Assembly (NCBI RefSeq): GCF_000966195.1
Contig: NZ_LAHL01000013.1
Location: forward strand, 155,447-219,446
DNA length: 64,000 nucleotides
Direction: 5' to 3'
From: Domibacillus robiginosus
GTDB lineage: Bacteria; Bacillota; Bacilli; Bacillales; Domibacillaceae
Both the position numbers and the translations under genes were made by a program. The notes beneath the pieces were generated by a model that saw nothing but the letters and a program-made list of their open reading frames with translations, ran no database searches and had not been told where the DNA came from. Positions 29,565 through 41,069 of this stretch are shown here, piece by piece (position 1 is the first letter of the stretch; each line of letters begins with the position of its first letter).

Positions 29565-29580
29565 AAAAGTTCGAACTTTT
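29565..29580. promoter_or_regulatory. Sixteen-base palindrome upstream of yerA
   Basis: AAAAGTTCGAACTTTT is a perfect palindrome about 105 bases before yerA. It contains CGAAC on both strands, the core of PurR boxes, but two boxes are normally separated by some 16 bases, so a PurR site is uncertain. Nearby GGGACAAAA (29610) and TTTTGTCCC (29639) can also pair. Confidence 0.35.
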
Positions 29581-29656
29581 GGCAAGAAACTTGCATTAGT
29601 CTGATTTTCGGGACAAAACAGGTAAATTCCCTTCTTTTTTTGTCCCGATTTAGCAC

Positions 29657-29688
29657 AAAAAGCAGAGGGAAACTCCCCCCTGCTTTTT
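29657..29688. terminator. Terminator hairpin, left copy flanking repeat copy 2
   Basis: AAAAAGCAGAGGGA, loop AAC, TCCCCCCTGCTTTTT. It is nearly identical to 29978-30010 and located on the far side of the element from purD. No gene ends here, so its presence is best explained by duplication of the purD terminator. Confidence 0.8.
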
Positions 29689-29977
29689 GTATGCAGACAA
29701 AATCTTTCGCTTTTAAAAAAGAGCCGATAAGTGGTGGAGAAGATCCATAAGCAAGGATCGAGTAGACGTTTTCTCTTTTTTAAACAGAAAAATACGACCT
29801 TATTAGCTTTATACCATCTTGTCGCAAGCCACTTGGCGGCGGGAGGGCAGCGGAGACCGGTAGAGCCGCTAGGCGAAGTCGGGCTCAGCGCCTGTCCCAT
29901 GGAAAGCGGAGCTACCTCGACGCCGTTGCTCCATTCCCTTCATTTACACGGTCATCCATATAATTTGTCTATAGATT
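29689..29977 (+). repeat. Dispersed noncoding element, copy 2 (289 bp), MITE-like
   Basis: Same family and orientation as 13024-13365. Its left end is GTATGCAGACAAA and its right end TTTGTCTATA (29964-29973), which is the exact inverse of TATAGACAAA at the left end of copy 1. It lacks about 30 bases (GACTCCTATGGGACGAGCGG and flanking) present in copy 1. TTTAAAAAAGAG and CTCTTTTTTAAA can form a long stem. No gene. It sits between purD and the yerA promoter region. Confidence 0.8.
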
Positions 29978-30010
29978 AAAAAGCAGGAGGAAACTCCCCC
30001 TGCTTTCTTT
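29978..30010 (-). terminator. purD: purD (pur operon) terminator, right copy flanking repeat copy 2
   Basis: AAAAAGCAGGAGGA, loop AAC, TCCCCCTGCTTT; read on the minus strand it directly follows the purD stop and ends in TTTTT. It differs from the left copy by a few bases, so the duplication here is older than at 13 kb. Confidence 0.85.
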
Positions 30011-31275
30011 TATAAACGGGCTTTCGCAATAGCGCGGCTGCCGATATCCTTACGGAAAAAGAAATGTTCCGTATCGATATGTTGTATTTTTTCATACGCG
30101 TTTTGCTGAGCTTCCACCGGGTTTGCCCCACTTCCAGCAACAAGAAGTACACGGCCGCCATTCGCACGGATCACGCCTCCATCTGCATACGTGCCAGCAT
30201 GGATAACCGATCCTGCATCAATAGCCTGGAGCCCTTTAAGCTCATTGCCTTTCTCGTATGCTTCCGGGTAACCCTTCGCTGCCAGAACAATACCGAGAAC
30301 GGATTCTTCTTTCCAGGCTAGTTCAGGATTTTTGCCATCAAGCACATCAAGCATCACCTGAACGAGGTCATTTTGAAGACGCGGCAGTACCACCTGCGTT
30401 TCCGGATCACCAAAGCGGGCATTGAATTCAATCGTTTTTGGTCCTTCTTCTGTTAACATTAAACCGGCAAAGATAATTCCCGTAAACGGACGGCCTTCCG
30501 CAACCATGCCTTTTGCGATCGGACGGAGAATCTCTTCTACCGACTGGTCATGAATGGCCTGCGAAATATGCGGAACCGGTGAATAAGCACCCATGCCGCC
30601 TGTGTTTGGACCTTCGTCATTATCGAATGCACGCTTATGATCCTGTGCTGCTTCCATCGGATATACATTTTCGCCGTGAACAAATGCCATAAGAGAATAT
30701 TCTTCTCCCTGCAAAAATTGCTCTACAACAACGCGTGCAGAAGCATCACCGAATTTTTTATCGAGCATCATATCATCCAGCGCCGCAAGCGCTTCGTTCA
30801 TCGTCATCGCAACGGTAACGCCTTTTCCGGCAGCCAGGCCATCCGCTTTCAAAACGATCGGTGCACCCTCCTGCTGGATATATGCTTTGGCTGCTTCGTA
30901 ATCTTCAAAAGACTGATAGCGTGCCGTTGGAATATTGTACTTTTCCATCATCATTTTCGAGAAGGATTTACTGCCTTCTAAAATAGCCGCATTTTGTTTA
31001 GGACCGAATACTTTTAGTCCTTCGCCTTCTAAATAATCCGTAATACCAGCAGAAAGCGGATTTTCCGGACCAACAATGACAAGGTCAATCCCCTGCTCTT
31101 TTGCAAAAGCAGCAAGATCGGCAAAATTCATTTCATCAATATCAACAATTCTTGCATCCTGCGCGATACCGGCATTTCCCGGCGCACAAAAAACAGTTTG
31201 AACAAGCGGGCTTTCCGCCACTTTTTTACAAATGGCGTGCTCGCGTCCGCCACGTCCTACAACGAGTACGTTCAT
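30010..31275 (-). CDS. purD: Phosphoribosylamine-glycine ligase
   Basis: 421 residues, ATP-grasp. N-terminal VLVVGRGGREHAICKKV, then LVIVGPENPLSAGITD, the ATP-grasp loop VLKADGLAAGKGVTVA, EEYSLMAFVHGENVYPM, DEGPNTGGMGAYSP, and IEFNARFGDPETQVVL with metal ligands. It makes glycinamide ribonucleotide, step 2 of purine synthesis. Last gene of the pur operon; it starts 15 bases after purH with GAGGGGG before the ATG. Confidence 0.97.
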   Translation of the reverse strand: MNVLVVGRGGREHAICKKVAESPLVQTVFCAPGNAGIAQDARIVDIDEMNFADLAAFAKEQGIDLVIVGPENPLSAGITDYLEGEGLKVFGPKQNAAILEGSKSFSKMMMEKYNIPTARYQSFEDYEAAKAYIQQEGAPIVLKADGLAAGKGVTVAMTMNEALAALDDMMLDKKFGDASARVVVEQFLQGEEYSLMAFVHGENVYPMEAAQDHKRAFDNDEGPNTGGMGAYSPVPHISQAIHDQSVEEILRPIAKGMVAEGRPFTGIIFAGLMLTEEGPKTIEFNARFGDPETQVVLPRLQNDLVQVMLDVLDGKNPELAWKEESVLGIVLAAKGYPEAYEKGNELKGLQAIDAGSVIHAGTYADGGVIRANGGRVLLVAGSGANPVEAQQNAYEKIQHIDTEHFFFRKDIGSRAIAKARL

Positions 31276-31290
31276 GAGAAAAGCCCCCTC

Positions 31291-32826
31291 TTAATGTTTA
31301 AAGTGACGAACGCCTGTCATTACCATTGTAATACCATATTCGTCCGCTTTTTTAATGGAATCTTCATCCCGGATTGATCCACCCGGCTGAATGATTGCTG
31401 TAATGCCCGCTTTAGCAGCTGCTTCGACTGTGTCATCCATTGGGAAAAATGCATCTGACGCAAGAGCAGCCCCTTTTGCTTTTTCAGCGGCCTGTTCAAG
31501 CGCAATTTTCGCAGCACCGACGCGGTTCATCTGCCCGGCGCCAACGCCAAGAGTCATTTTGTCATCTGTAACAACAATGGCGTTTGACTTAACATGCTTC
31601 ACAACTTTCCAGCCAAGCTTCATAGCTGTCCATTCTTCTTCTGTCGGCTGACGTTTTGTCGCAACTTTCACATCTGCATCTGCAAGAGACAGTTCATCCA
31701 GATCCTGCGCGAGCAAGCCGCCTTCCACAGATGTTAACACTTTTTCACCTTTTTTGCCGTTTGCAAAATCAAGTGTCAAAAGACGAATGTTTTTCTTTTG
31801 CGACAATATGTCAATCGCGTCAGCATCAAAAGATGGTGCAACAATGATTTCAAGAAAAATTTCATGCAGGTTTTCGGCAAGCTCTTTCGATACCGGACGG
31901 TTCAGTGCCACAATGCCGCCAAAAATAGAAGTTGGATCTGCTTCATAGGCGCGAGCATACGCTTCTTCAATTGTTGCTCCTGCACCGACACCGCAAGGGT
32001 TCATATGCTTCACGGCTACTGCAGCCGGCTCATCGAACTCTTTGACGATTTGAAGTGCAGCGTCAGTATCGCGGATGTTGTTGTACGACAGCTCTTTTCC
32101 ATGCAGCTGCTTAGCTTGTGCCACAGAGAAAGAAGAGCCAAGCGGCTGTGAATAAAACGCTGCTTTTTGATGCGGATTCTCACCATAGCGAAGTGACTGC
32201 TTCAATTCATACGTAACGGTCAGCTTTTCAGGGTTTTCTTCCCCGGCAAGATCTGTCATAAAGCCGGCAATCATCGCGTCATAAGCCGCTGTATGGCGGA
32301 ACACTTTTGCTGCAAGCTTCCGGCGCGTTTCGAGCGTTGTTTTCCCTTCGCCTTTCAGCTCGGACAATACTTGATCGTAATCATTTGAATCCACAATTAC
32401 AGTTACATACTCGTGGTTTTTCGCAGACGCACGAAGCATCGCCGGGCCGCCGATGTCGATGTTTTCAATCGCATCTTCTGTTGTCACATCCGGCTTTGCG
32501 ATCGTTTGTTGAAAAGGATACAAATTCACACAGACGATATCGATTGGCTGGATATTGTGCTCTTGAAGCTGCTTTTGATGATCCGGCTCGCCATGTTTCG
32601 CAAGCAGACCGCCGTGAATAAGCGGGTTCAGCGTTTTCACACGACCTTCTAAAATCTCCGGAAATCCAGTTACATCGGTTACACCTTTTACCGGTACACC
32701 TGCTTCTGCAAGCATTTTTTTCGTGCCGCCTGTTGACACAATTTCATAGCCAAGCGCCGCAATTTCTCTCGCAAATTCAGTTACGCCGCTTTTATCTGAT
32801 ACGCTGATTAATGCGCGTTTCGTCAT
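31291..32826 (-). CDS. purH: Bifunctional AICAR transformylase/IMP cyclohydrolase
   Basis: 511 residues. The N-terminal IMP cyclohydrolase domain is [50 protein letters not shown]. The transformylase half has [25 protein letters not shown], and a terminal [18 protein letters not shown]. It performs the last two steps to IMP. The start overlaps purN by four bases. Confidence 0.97.
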   Translation of the reverse strand: MTKRALISVSDKSGVTEFAREIAALGYEIVSTGGTKKMLAEAGVPVKGVTDVTGFPEILEGRVKTLNPLIHGGLLAKHGEPDHQKQLQEHNIQPIDIVCVNLYPFQQTIAKPDVTTEDAIENIDIGGPAMLRASAKNHEYVTVIVDSNDYDQVLSELKGEGKTTLETRRKLAAKVFRHTAAYDAMIAGFMTDLAGEENPEKLTVTYELKQSLRYGENPHQKAAFYSQPLGSSFSVAQAKQLHGKELSYNNIRDTDAALQIVKEFDEPAAVAVKHMNPCGVGAGATIEEAYARAYEADPTSIFGGIVALNRPVSKELAENLHEIFLEIIVAPSFDADAIDILSQKKNIRLLTLDFANGKKGEKVLTSVEGGLLAQDLDELSLADADVKVATKRQPTEEEWTAMKLGWKVVKHVKSNAIVVTDDKMTLGVGAGQMNRVGAAKIALEQAAEKAKGAALASDAFFPMDDTVEAAAKAGITAIIQPGGSIRDEDSIKKADEYGITMVMTGVRHFKH

Positions 32827-33410
32827 CGTGTTTGTTCCTCCCTAAATCCATTCAAAAGTTTGGTAATTACGTTCGGATAAAGATTGTGTTCAATTCGCTG
32901 GATCGCTTTTTGTACATCATTGCGTGTCATGCCAGAATCGATTCGTACACACTCCTGGTCAATAATCGGGCCGGTATCCATACCTTCATCGACAAAATGA
33001 ACCGTAACGCCGGAAATCTTCACTCCGGCATCAAATGCCTGCCCAATTGCATCTTTCCCTGGAAACGCGGGGAGAAGAGACGGGTGAATGTTTACGATCC
33101 GGTTCCGGTATGCATTCAGTAAAACAGGGCCGATCAAACGCATATAGCCGGCCAGAAAAATAAATTCGACTCCTGCCTCCTGCAAGCGGTCCACAATTTC
33201 ACTCTCAAACGCTGCTTTTGATTCGTATTGTTTCGGCTGGAATGAAAACGCCGGAATATCGAGTGCTTTTGCGCGTTCAAGTACGTATGCATCCGGTTTA
33301 TCGCAGACGAGCAGGGCGATTTCAGCAGGAACCGTTCCTGCTGCCACCGCCTCGGCAATTGCCTGCACGTTGCTTCCGCTACCGGATGCAAACAGAGCAA
33401 TTTTCGTCAT
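32823..33410 (-). CDS. purN: Phosphoribosylglycinamide formyltransferase
   Basis: 195 residues. [45 protein letters not shown] with the catalytic Asn-His, and [17 protein letters not shown] with the catalytic Asp. Formyl-THF-dependent GAR transformylase. It overlaps both neighbours by four bases (purM and purH), indicating coupled translation. Confidence 0.97.
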   Translation of the reverse strand: MTKIALFASGSGSNVQAIAEAVAAGTVPAEIALLVCDKPDAYVLERAKALDIPAFSFQPKQYESKAAFESEIVDRLQEAGVEFIFLAGYMRLIGPVLLNAYRNRIVNIHPSLLPAFPGKDAIGQAFDAGVKISGVTVHFVDEGMDTGPIIDQECVRIDSGMTRNDVQKAIQRIEHNLYPNVITKLLNGFREEQTR

Positions 33411-34432
33411 TGAACGGTAACTCCTTCGCCGCTCACAACACGTCCAATTGTATAAGCTGTTTCACCAGCTGCTTCGAGTGCTGCTTTTACGTTTGCTTCT
33501 TCTTCTTTCGATACAATCAATACAAAGCCGATGCCCATATTGAAAATATTGTACATTTCCTGGCGGTCAAGCTTTCCATACGTCTCAAGTACATTAAAAA
33601 TGTCCGGTACCGGCCATGAACCAGCTTCAATGGCAGCTCCAAGACCTTTTGGCAGAGCACGCGGAATATTTTCCACAAATCCGCCACCTGTAATGTGCGC
33701 CATCCCATTTACAGCCGCTTGCTTTAGTACGGATAGAACCGGCTTCACATAAATACGTGTTGGTTCAAGAAGCGCTTCTCCAAGCGGCACGGAAAGGCCT
33801 TCTACCTGCGCGTTTACATCAAGGTTATGTGTGTCAAAGAAAATTTTGCGAACGAGTGAATAGCCATTGCTGTGAATCCCGCTTGAGGCAAGACCGATCA
33901 GCACGTCGCCTTCTTTTACATTTTCACCTGTTACAACGTTGCTCTTTTCAACAGCGCCAACCGTAAACCCGGCCATATCGTATTCTTCCTCATCGTAAAG
34001 TCCCGGCATTTCTGCTGTTTCTCCGCCAATGAGGGCACAGCCCGCCTGCTCGCAGCCGTCCGCTACGCCTTTAACGATTTGTTCAATTTTTTCAGGCACC
34101 GCTTTTCCGCATGCAATGTAATCAAGGAAAAACAGCGGCTCTGCTCCCTGTACCACAACATCATTCACGCACATCGCTACACAGTCGATGCCAATCGTAT
34201 CGTGCTTGTCCATCATAAACGCAAGCTTTAATTTTGTGCCAACGCCGTCTGTCCCGGAAACAAGAACCGGCTCCTTTAACTGCAGTGCAGACAGATCAAA
34301 CATGCCGCCGAAGCTGCCAAGCGCTCCCATTACACCGGCGCGCTTTGTCCGCTCCACATGTTTTTTCATCCGTTCTACTGCTTCGTACCCTGCCTCGATG
34401 TTTACACCGGCTGCTTCATACGATTTTGCCAT
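33407..34432 (-). CDS. purM: Phosphoribosylformylglycinamidine cyclo-ligase
   Basis: 341 residues, AIRS-synthase fold: [93 protein letters not shown]. It closes the imidazole ring to AIR. The ATG at 34432 follows AGGAGGAAC, whereas the frame extends upstream without a site. Fifteen bases separate it from purF. Confidence 0.97.
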   Translation of the reverse strand: MAKSYEAAGVNIEAGYEAVERMKKHVERTKRAGVMGALGSFGGMFDLSALQLKEPVLVSGTDGVGTKLKLAFMMDKHDTIGIDCVAMCVNDVVVQGAEPLFFLDYIACGKAVPEKIEQIVKGVADGCEQAGCALIGGETAEMPGLYDEEEYDMAGFTVGAVEKSNVVTGENVKEGDVLIGLASSGIHSNGYSLVRKIFFDTHNLDVNAQVEGLSVPLGEALLEPTRIYVKPVLSVLKQAAVNGMAHITGGGFVENIPRALPKGLGAAIEAGSWPVPDIFNVLETYGKLDRQEMYNIFNMGIGFVLIVSKEEEANVKAALEAAGETAYTIGRVVSGEGVTVQ

Positions 34433-34446
34433 TTTTGTTCCTCCTG

Positions 34447-35880
34447 TTAGCACATGATTTCTTTGTCATGCGGGTGCTGTGTATCTGGGTAAATCTCCGT
34501 CGGGTATTCCCCTGTAAAGCAGGCCATACACTGGCCGCATTCGCCAAGCTCTCTTTTGCGGTGGCCAATTGCTTCAATTGTACCTTCTACGCTTAAATAC
34601 GTAAGCGAATCAGCTCCGATCAATTCGCGCAATTCTTCGTTTGTATGGTGCGCGGCAATCAATTCACCTTTTTCAGATGTATCAATGCCGTAAAAGCACG
34701 GATGCTTAATCGCTGGTGAGCTGATGACAACGTGTACTTCTTTTGCCCCGGCTTCTTTGAGCATCGTAACGATCCGTCTGCTCGTTGTGCCGCGGACGAT
34801 CGAGTCATCAACCATAACTACTTTTTTCCCCTCAACAACACCGCGTACCGGAGAAAGCTTCATTTTCACTCCCTGCTCACGAAGAGACTGGGACGGCTGA
34901 ATGAATGTGCGACCAACGTAGCGGTTTTTAATTAAACCAAGCTCATATGGAATGCCTGTCGCTTCCGCAAAGCCGATAGCTGCTGAAATACTGGAATCGG
35001 GCACACCCGTTACAACGTCTGCGTCAAGCACAGCCGGGTCTACTTCTTTTGCTAGCATTTTGCCGAGACGCTTGCGGGCGCTGTGAACATTCACGCCATG
35101 AATATCGCTGTCTGGACGGGAAAAATAAACGTATTCCATTGTGCACATGGCGTCGCTGATTGCTGCGGCAAACTGCTCGGAATGAAGACCGTCTTCATTA
35201 ATGGTAATCAGTTCGCCCGGCTCTACATCACGTAAAAACTCCGCACCAATAATGTCAAATGCACATGTTTCCGAGGCAACCACATAAGCATCGCCAAGCT
35301 TTCCGATTGAAAGCGGACGCAGCCCCTGCGGATCAAGTGCCACATGCATTTCATTTTCCGTCATGATCAAAAACGCATACGCCCCTTTGACCATGGAAAG
35401 AGCTGTTTTTAAACGGTCTTTGATCGTGCCATATGTGCTGCGGCGGATTAAGTGGGCCAGCACTTCTGTATCAGATGTTGTCTGAAAAATACTACCCTGT
35501 GCTTCCAGCTCGCGCTTCAGCGATGTTGCATTCACTAGGTTGCCATTATGAGCAAGTGCGAGACTGCCTGTTTGAAAGTGGAACAGGAGCGGCTGTACGT
35601 TTTGATAGCCGCCGCCCCCTGCTGTTTGGTAACGAACATGCCCAATTGCTGCTGATCCTGTTAAGCCGTTGATAATGTCCTGGTTGAAAATTTCTGTAAC
35701 AAGTCCTTCACCTTTATGGCCGCGAAGGCGTTCACCGTCGCTCATTACGACGCCGGCGCCTTCTTGTCCGCGGTGCTGTAAGCTTTGCAAGCCATAATAG
35801 GTGATTTGTGATGCATTTTCGTGTCCGAAAACTCCGAAGACGCCACACTCTTCATTTAAGCCTCTGAGTTCAGCAAGCAT
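34447..35880 (-). CDS. purF: Amidophosphoribosyltransferase
   Basis: 477 residues. The propeptide [11 protein letters not shown] precedes the catalytic Cys ([13 protein letters not shown]), as in Bacillus PurF where the propeptide is cleaved. [25 protein letters not shown], and the PRPP loop [19 protein letters not shown] follow. Cysteines for a 4Fe-4S cluster are present (C in PCFYGID and [15 protein letters not shown]). First committed step of purine synthesis. The start overlaps purL by 25 bases. Confidence 0.97.
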   Translation of the reverse strand: MLAELRGLNEECGVFGVFGHENASQITYYGLQSLQHRGQEGAGVVMSDGERLRGHKGEGLVTEIFNQDIINGLTGSAAIGHVRYQTAGGGGYQNVQPLLFHFQTGSLALAHNGNLVNATSLKRELEAQGSIFQTTSDTEVLAHLIRRSTYGTIKDRLKTALSMVKGAYAFLIMTENEMHVALDPQGLRPLSIGKLGDAYVVASETCAFDIIGAEFLRDVEPGELITINEDGLHSEQFAAAISDAMCTMEYVYFSRPDSDIHGVNVHSARKRLGKMLAKEVDPAVLDADVVTGVPDSSISAAIGFAEATGIPYELGLIKNRYVGRTFIQPSQSLREQGVKMKLSPVRGVVEGKKVVMVDDSIVRGTTSRRIVTMLKEAGAKEVHVVISSPAIKHPCFYGIDTSEKGELIAAHHTNEELRELIGADSLTYLSVEGTIEAIGHRKRELGECGQCMACFTGEYPTEIYPDTQHPHDKEIMC

Positions 35881-38090
35881 GGAATAGCTCCTTTCCAGGC
35901 ATCCTCCAGTTCACTAACCGGTGCCTGTACCACTTCTTCTCCGTTAATTCTAATTGATGCCACTGGCTGAGCTGTTACTTCACCAATTTGTTTTGCATCC
36001 TGCACAGCTGCCTCAAACGTTTCTTTGTTTTCTGGTTTTACTGTGACCACAAAGCGTGACTGTGTTTCTGCGAACAGGGCAGCTGTTGCTTCACCTTGAA
36101 GAGAAACGCTTGCACCCAGGCCTGTGCCAAATAATTTTTCCACAAGTGCTACCGCAAATCCACCTTCTGAAATGTCATGAGCTGATTGAACAAGGCCCGA
36201 TTGAATCGCTGCAAGAAGCGCATCCTGGCGTGCTTTTTCCACTTCCAGATCAATGGCTGGTGATTTACCGGAAATTTCGCCGCCGTTCATCAATTTTTGC
36301 AGCTCGCTGCCGCCAAATTCACTTGCTGCGTCCCCGATTACGTATACGAGATCGCCAGCCCGCTTCGCTGCTTGTGTCGTAATATGGTTCACATCTTCAA
36401 TCAATCCGACCATGCCGATAATTGGTGTCGGGTAGATAGCTGTACCGTTTGTTTCATTATAAAGAGATACGTTTCCGCCGATAACTGGTGATTGAAGCGC
36501 AAGGCATGCTTCACTAATTCCGTCTGCTGATTGCTCAAGCTGCCAGAATACGCCTGGATTCTCAGGGCTTCCGTAGTTTAAGCCGTCTGTAATCGCAAGT
36601 GGACGGGCACCAGAAGCTACGATATTACGAGCCGCTTCTGCCACGGCAATTTTACCGCCTGTTTTCGGATCAAGGTAAATGTAGCGTGCATTACAGTCTG
36701 TTGTCATCGCAAGTGCTTTGTTTGTGCCGCGCAGGCGGATTACCGCTGCGTCTGATCCTGGTGCTACCACTGTATTTGTACGAACCTGGTAATCGTATTG
36801 GTCATACACCCACTCTTTGCTTGCAACTGTCGGCTGCTGAAGCAATTTCACAAGTGTTTCTTTGTAATCTGTAACGTCCGGTGTTACGTCTTCCATTGCC
36901 TGGAACGTACGGAAGTATTCCGGCTCTGCAGATGGCTTGTGGTACACTGGTGCATCTTCTGCCAGCGCATCAACCGGTACTTCTGCTGCTACTTCACCTT
37001 TATGAATCAAACGAAGCATTTTGTCGTCTGTTACGACACCAACAGATGCCGCTTCAAGACCGTATTTCGCAAAAAGATCTTCGATTTCTTTTTCATGTCC
37101 TTTTTTCACAACGATCAGCATGCGCTCCTGTGATTCAGACAGCATCATTTCATACGGTGTCATGCCTGTTTCGCGCTGCGGAATCAAATCAAGGTTCATT
37201 TCGATTCCTGATCCGGATTTTGACGCCATTTCTGCTGACGAGCTTGTTAAGCCGGCTGCACCCATATCCTGAATCCCGACAAGAACGTCCTGATGGTTAT
37301 AAATAAGCTCAAGGCATGCTTCTAAAAGCAATTTTTCCATGAACGGGTCGCCAACCTGTACCGCTGGGCGTTTTTCATCTGAGCTTTCGCTTAGTTCTTC
37401 TGAAGCGAATGTTGCACCGTGAATACCATCGCGGCCTGTTTTCGCTCCTACATACATTACAGTGTTGCCAACGCCTTTTGCCTGGCCTTTTTGAATATCT
37501 TTATGATCAATCAGTCCCACACACATTGCGTTCACAAGCGGATTGCCGTCATAAGACGGATCAAAGCCGATTTCACCGCCGACTGTTGGGATCCCGATGC
37601 AGTTTCCGTAACCAGCAATACCGGCAACAACTTCTTCAAACAAATACTTTACACGTGCTGTTTCAAGTTCACCGAAACGAAGTGAGTTTAAAATCGCAAC
37701 TGGACGGGCACCCATTGAGAATACATCACGGATGATACCGCCGACACCTGTTGCTGCGCCCTGGTATGGCTCAATAGCAGATGGGTGGTTATGACTTTCA
37801 ATTTTAAACACAACAGCCTGGCCGTCACCGATATCCACGATACCAGCGCCTTCACCCGGTCCCTGCAAAACGTGCTCGCCTTTTGTAGGGAAACGGCTTA
37901 ACACAGGCTTGGAATTTTTATAGCTGCAATGCTCTGACCACATAACCGAGAAAAGACCTGTTTCTGCGTAGTTTGGCAGACGGCCAAGAATTTTTTCTAC
38001 TTTCGCAAATTCTTCATCCGTTAAGCCCATTGTGCTGTATAGTTTTTCGTCTTTAATTTGCTGTGGATTTGGTTCAAGCATTAACGACAT
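35856..38090 (-). CDS. purL: Phosphoribosylformylglycinamidine synthase subunit PurL
   Basis: 744 residues, the small-type PurL of Gram-positives. [53 protein letters not shown], and [11 protein letters not shown] mark the first half. The second has [28 protein letters not shown], and [16 protein letters not shown]. It acts with PurQ and PurS. It overlaps purQ by 17 bases. Confidence 0.97.
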   Translation of the reverse strand: MSLMLEPNPQQIKDEKLYSTMGLTDEEFAKVEKILGRLPNYAETGLFSVMWSEHCSYKNSKPVLSRFPTKGEHVLQGPGEGAGIVDIGDGQAVVFKIESHNHPSAIEPYQGAATGVGGIIRDVFSMGARPVAILNSLRFGELETARVKYLFEEVVAGIAGYGNCIGIPTVGGEIGFDPSYDGNPLVNAMCVGLIDHKDIQKGQAKGVGNTVMYVGAKTGRDGIHGATFASEELSESSDEKRPAVQVGDPFMEKLLLEACLELIYNHQDVLVGIQDMGAAGLTSSSAEMASKSGSGIEMNLDLIPQRETGMTPYEMMLSESQERMLIVVKKGHEKEIEDLFAKYGLEAASVGVVTDDKMLRLIHKGEVAAEVPVDALAEDAPVYHKPSAEPEYFRTFQAMEDVTPDVTDYKETLVKLLQQPTVASKEWVYDQYDYQVRTNTVVAPGSDAAVIRLRGTNKALAMTTDCNARYIYLDPKTGGKIAVAEAARNIVASGARPLAITDGLNYGSPENPGVFWQLEQSADGISEACLALQSPVIGGNVSLYNETNGTAIYPTPIIGMVGLIEDVNHITTQAAKRAGDLVYVIGDAASEFGGSELQKLMNGGEISGKSPAIDLEVEKARQDALLAAIQSGLVQSAHDISEGGFAVALVEKLFGTGLGASVSLQGEATAALFAETQSRFVVTVKPENKETFEAAVQDAKQIGEVTAQPVASIRINGEEVVQAPVSELEDAWKGAIPCLLNSEA

Positions 38091-38757
38091 GAGAATTCCT
38101 CCAGTGCTTTACAATTGATTGGAAAAGTTTAAGGCCATCCGCGCTGCCAAGAAGCTCATCAACAGCCCGCTCCGGATGCGGCATCATGCCAAGTACGTTG
38201 CCTTTTTCGTTTGTAATACCTGCAATATCAGAAAGGCTTCCATTTACATCGCTTGCATATGTGAAGGCAATTTGGTTGTTTTCCTTCAGCTTGGCAAGTG
38301 TTGCTTCATCACAGTAGTAGTTTCCTTCACCGTGTGCAACTGGGACGCTGATTTTTTCGCCTTTGTCGTATAAAGAAGTAAACATCGTTTCATTATTTTC
38401 AACAGACAGCTCTACCGTCCGGCAAATAAATTTCAAGTTTTTGTTGCGAAGCATAGCTCCTGGAAGAAGGCCGGATTCAAGCAAAATTTGAAATCCATTG
38501 CAGACGCCAAGAATCGGCTTGCCTGCTTCCGCAGCACGTTTAACTGCGGCCATTACGTTTGACATGTGAGCGATCGCGCCTGAACGCAGGTAGTCGCCGT
38601 ATGAAAAGCCTCCTGGAAGCAAAATACCGTCATATTCATCAAGGTTGTCCGCATCATGCCAGACAAGATCAACCTGCTCGCCTAATTCGTCTTTTACTGC
38701 ATGGTACATGTCCACATCACAGTTGGATCCTGGAAATACGATGACTGCAAATTTCAC
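38074..38757 (-). CDS. purQ: Phosphoribosylformylglycinamidine synthase, glutaminase subunit
   Basis: 227 residues, class-I glutamine amidotransferase: [35 protein letters not shown], catalytic Cys in [20 protein letters not shown], and the His-x-Glu pair in [15 protein letters not shown]. It supplies ammonia to PurL. Overlaps purS by four bases. Confidence 0.97.
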   Translation of the reverse strand: MKFAVIVFPGSNCDVDMYHAVKDELGEQVDLVWHDADNLDEYDGILLPGGFSYGDYLRSGAIAHMSNVMAAVKRAAEAGKPILGVCNGFQILLESGLLPGAMLRNKNLKFICRTVELSVENNETMFTSLYDKGEKISVPVAHGEGNYYCDEATLAKLKENNQIAFTYASDVNGSLSDIAGITNEKGNVLGMMPHPERAVDELLGSADGLKLFQSIVKHWRNSHVVNA

Positions 38758-39008
38758 TGTTTCGCACTCTCCTCGATTTCATATCGGTAATCTTCAATAA
38801 CCGGGTTTGACAAAAGTTTTTCACATACTTCTTTGACTGTACCTTCTACGTCACGGACAGAATCATCGAATTGAAGCTCCATGTATTTGCCGATGCGCAC
38901 TTCTTCTACTCCCTGGTAGCCAAGGTTTGACAGAGATTGCTGTACTGCTTTTCCTTGCGGGTCTAATACACTTTCACGAAGTGTTACGTAAACTTTCACT
39001 TTATACAT
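38754..39008 (-). CDS. purS: Phosphoribosylformylglycinamidine synthase subunit PurS
   Basis: 84 residues: [51 protein letters not shown]. Small adaptor that docks PurQ to PurL. The ATG at 39008 follows GGAGGAAC and overlaps the end of purC by eight bases; a longer frame to 39023 has no site. Confidence 0.95.
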   Translation of the reverse strand: MYKVKVYVTLRESVLDPQGKAVQQSLSNLGYQGVEEVRIGKYMELQFDDSVRDVEGTVKEVCEKLLSNPVIEDYRYEIEESAKQ

Positions 39009-39720
39009 TATTAGTTCCTCCAAGTCGATTGTAGATTTCGGTATATGCTTCTGTCAGTCCGCCAAGATCCCGGCGGAACAAGTCTTTATCGAGTTTACGG
39101 TTTGTGCCTTTTTCCCATAGGCGGCATGTATCCGGCGAAATTTCATCGGCCAGCAAAATGCTGCCATCCTTTTGACGGCCAAATTCGATTTTAAAGTCAA
39201 CGAGGTCTACACCCATTTCGCTAAACAGCGGAATCAATACGTCGTTTACACGAAGAGCTTCTTTTTTCAAAATTTGCACTTCTTCAGGTGCTGCCACTTC
39301 TAGCAGACGGATATGATCTTCTGTTAGGAGCGGATCACCCAGATCATCATTTTTGTAATAAAACTCAACGATTGGCTCCCCAAACGGCACGCCTTCTTCA
39401 AAGCCGAGGCGCTTGGCAATGCTGCCAGCGGCAACATTGCGTACGACAACCTCGAGTGGGATAATATCAACATGCTTCACGAGCTGCTCATTTTGGGACA
39501 GCTGCTTAACAAAATGAGACTCAATGCCTTTTTCGGCGAGTTTTTCAAACAACAGCCCTGTAATTAAGTTGTTTAAGCGTCCTTTTCCGTCAATTTCAGC
39601 TTTTTTTTCCCCGTTAAATGCGGTAGCCGAGTTTTTATATTCGATCCAGACGATATCTTCCTGGTCTGTTGCATAAATGCGTTTTGCTTTTCCTTCGTAG
39701 AGCTGCTTGCCTTTTTGCAT
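39001..39720 (-). CDS. purC: SAICAR synthase
   Basis: 239 residues: [88 protein letters not shown]. Joins aspartate to CAIR. GGGAGGATC precedes the ATG; 28 bases from purB. Confidence 0.97.
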   Translation of the reverse strand: MQKGKQLYEGKAKRIYATDQEDIVWIEYKNSATAFNGEKKAEIDGKGRLNNLITGLLFEKLAEKGIESHFVKQLSQNEQLVKHVDIIPLEVVVRNVAAGSIAKRLGFEEGVPFGEPIVEFYYKNDDLGDPLLTEDHIRLLEVAAPEEVQILKKEALRVNDVLIPLFSEMGVDLVDFKIEFGRQKDGSILLADEISPDTCRLWEKGTNRKLDKDLFRRDLGGLTEAYTEIYNRLGGTNNV

Positions 39721-39748
39721 GATGTGATCCTCCCAGGTTCCGGTTTAA

Positions 39749-41041
39749 TTAAAGGCCGATGCGGTCAAAAATCGTGTCGACATGTTTGATATGGTAGTTG
39801 TAGTCAAAGCAGTCAGCAATTTCTTCCGGTGTTAATTTCGATGTGATCGTTTCATCTGCTTCCACAAGTGAACGGAACTGAACTTGCTTATCCCATGCTT
39901 CCATCGCCCGCGGCTGTACAGTGTCATAAGCTGCTTCACGCGCCATGCCTTTGTCTATCAGGGCAAGAAGAATACGCTGTGAGTAAATAAGACCAAGCGT
40001 ACGGTCCATATTGCGTTTCATGTTTTCCGGGAATACCGTCAAATTCTTTACAATGTTGCCGAAACGGTTCAGCATGTAATTCAAGGCAATCGTTGCATCC
40101 GGCAGAATTACGCGCTCCGCAGATGAATGGGAGATATCACGCTCATGCCAAAGCGATACATTTTCATATGCTGTAACCATGTGGCCGCGAATCACACGCG
40201 CAAGGCCAACCATGTTTTCAGATCCGATTGGATTACGTTTATGCGGCATTGCTGATGAACCTTTTTGTCCTTTTGCAAATGCTTCTTCTACTTCGCGTGT
40301 TTCCGACTTTTGCAGGCCGCGAATTTCCGTAGCGAATTTTTCGATTGATGCAGCTACAAGTGCAAGAGTGGCCATATAATGCGCATGGCGGTCACGCTGA
40401 AGCGTCTGCGTTGAAACCGGCGCTGGCTTCGTTCCAAGTTTTTCACATACATATTGCTCAACGAATGGATCGATGTTTGCATACGTACCGACTGCGCCCG
40501 AGATTTTTCCGTACTGAACCCCGTCAGCTGCATCGTTAAAGCGCTCAAGGTTCCGTTTCATTTCTTCATACCAAAGGGCCATCTTAAGACCAAATGTTGT
40601 CGGCTCTGCATGAACACCATGTGTGCGGCCCATCATTACCGTGTGTTTATGTTCAATTGCTTTGTCGCGAAGGATGTCGATAAAGTTCTCAATGTCTTTA
40701 CGTAAAATGTCGTTCGCCTGCTTTAATAGATAAGAAAGGGCTGTATCGACTACATCTGTTGACGTTAATCCGTAATGCACCCATTTGCGCTCTTCTCCAA
40801 GTGTTTCGGATACAGCGCGGGTAAATGCCACTACGTCATGGCGTGTTTCCAGTTCAATTTCGTTAATGCGATCGATATCAAAGCTTGCGTTTGAACGAAG
40901 TTTTTGAACATCTTCTTTTGGGATTTCACCAAGCTCAGACCATGCCTCGCAAGCTAAGATTTCTACTTCAAGCCATGCTTTGAATTTGTTTTCTTCTGTC
41001 CAAATGCTGCCCATTTCAGGTCGTGTATAGCGTTCGATCAT
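39749..41041 (-). CDS. purB: Adenylosuccinate lyase
   Basis: 430 residues, fumarase/aspartase superfamily. [45 protein letters not shown] (catalytic His), and the signature [19 protein letters not shown] (catalytic Ser loop). Acts twice in purine synthesis (SAICAR and adenylosuccinate). GGAGGATG before the ATG. Confidence 0.97.
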   Translation of the reverse strand: MIERYTRPEMGSIWTEENKFKAWLEVEILACEAWSELGEIPKEDVQKLRSNASFDIDRINEIELETRHDVVAFTRAVSETLGEERKWVHYGLTSTDVVDTALSYLLKQANDILRKDIENFIDILRDKAIEHKHTVMMGRTHGVHAEPTTFGLKMALWYEEMKRNLERFNDAADGVQYGKISGAVGTYANIDPFVEQYVCEKLGTKPAPVSTQTLQRDRHAHYMATLALVAASIEKFATEIRGLQKSETREVEEAFAKGQKGSSAMPHKRNPIGSENMVGLARVIRGHMVTAYENVSLWHERDISHSSAERVILPDATIALNYMLNRFGNIVKNLTVFPENMKRNMDRTLGLIYSQRILLALIDKGMAREAAYDTVQPRAMEAWDKQVQFRSLVEADETITSKLTPEEIADCFDYNYHIKHVDTIFDRIGL

Positions 41042-41069
41042 TAGTTGTCATCCTCCGATTAATCGTCGT

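Noticed and set aside
29541..29900. Minus-strand frame upstream of yerA covering repeat copy 2
   Set aside because: It runs through the repeat and a terminator hairpin, and part of it mirrors the spurious frame of copy 1.
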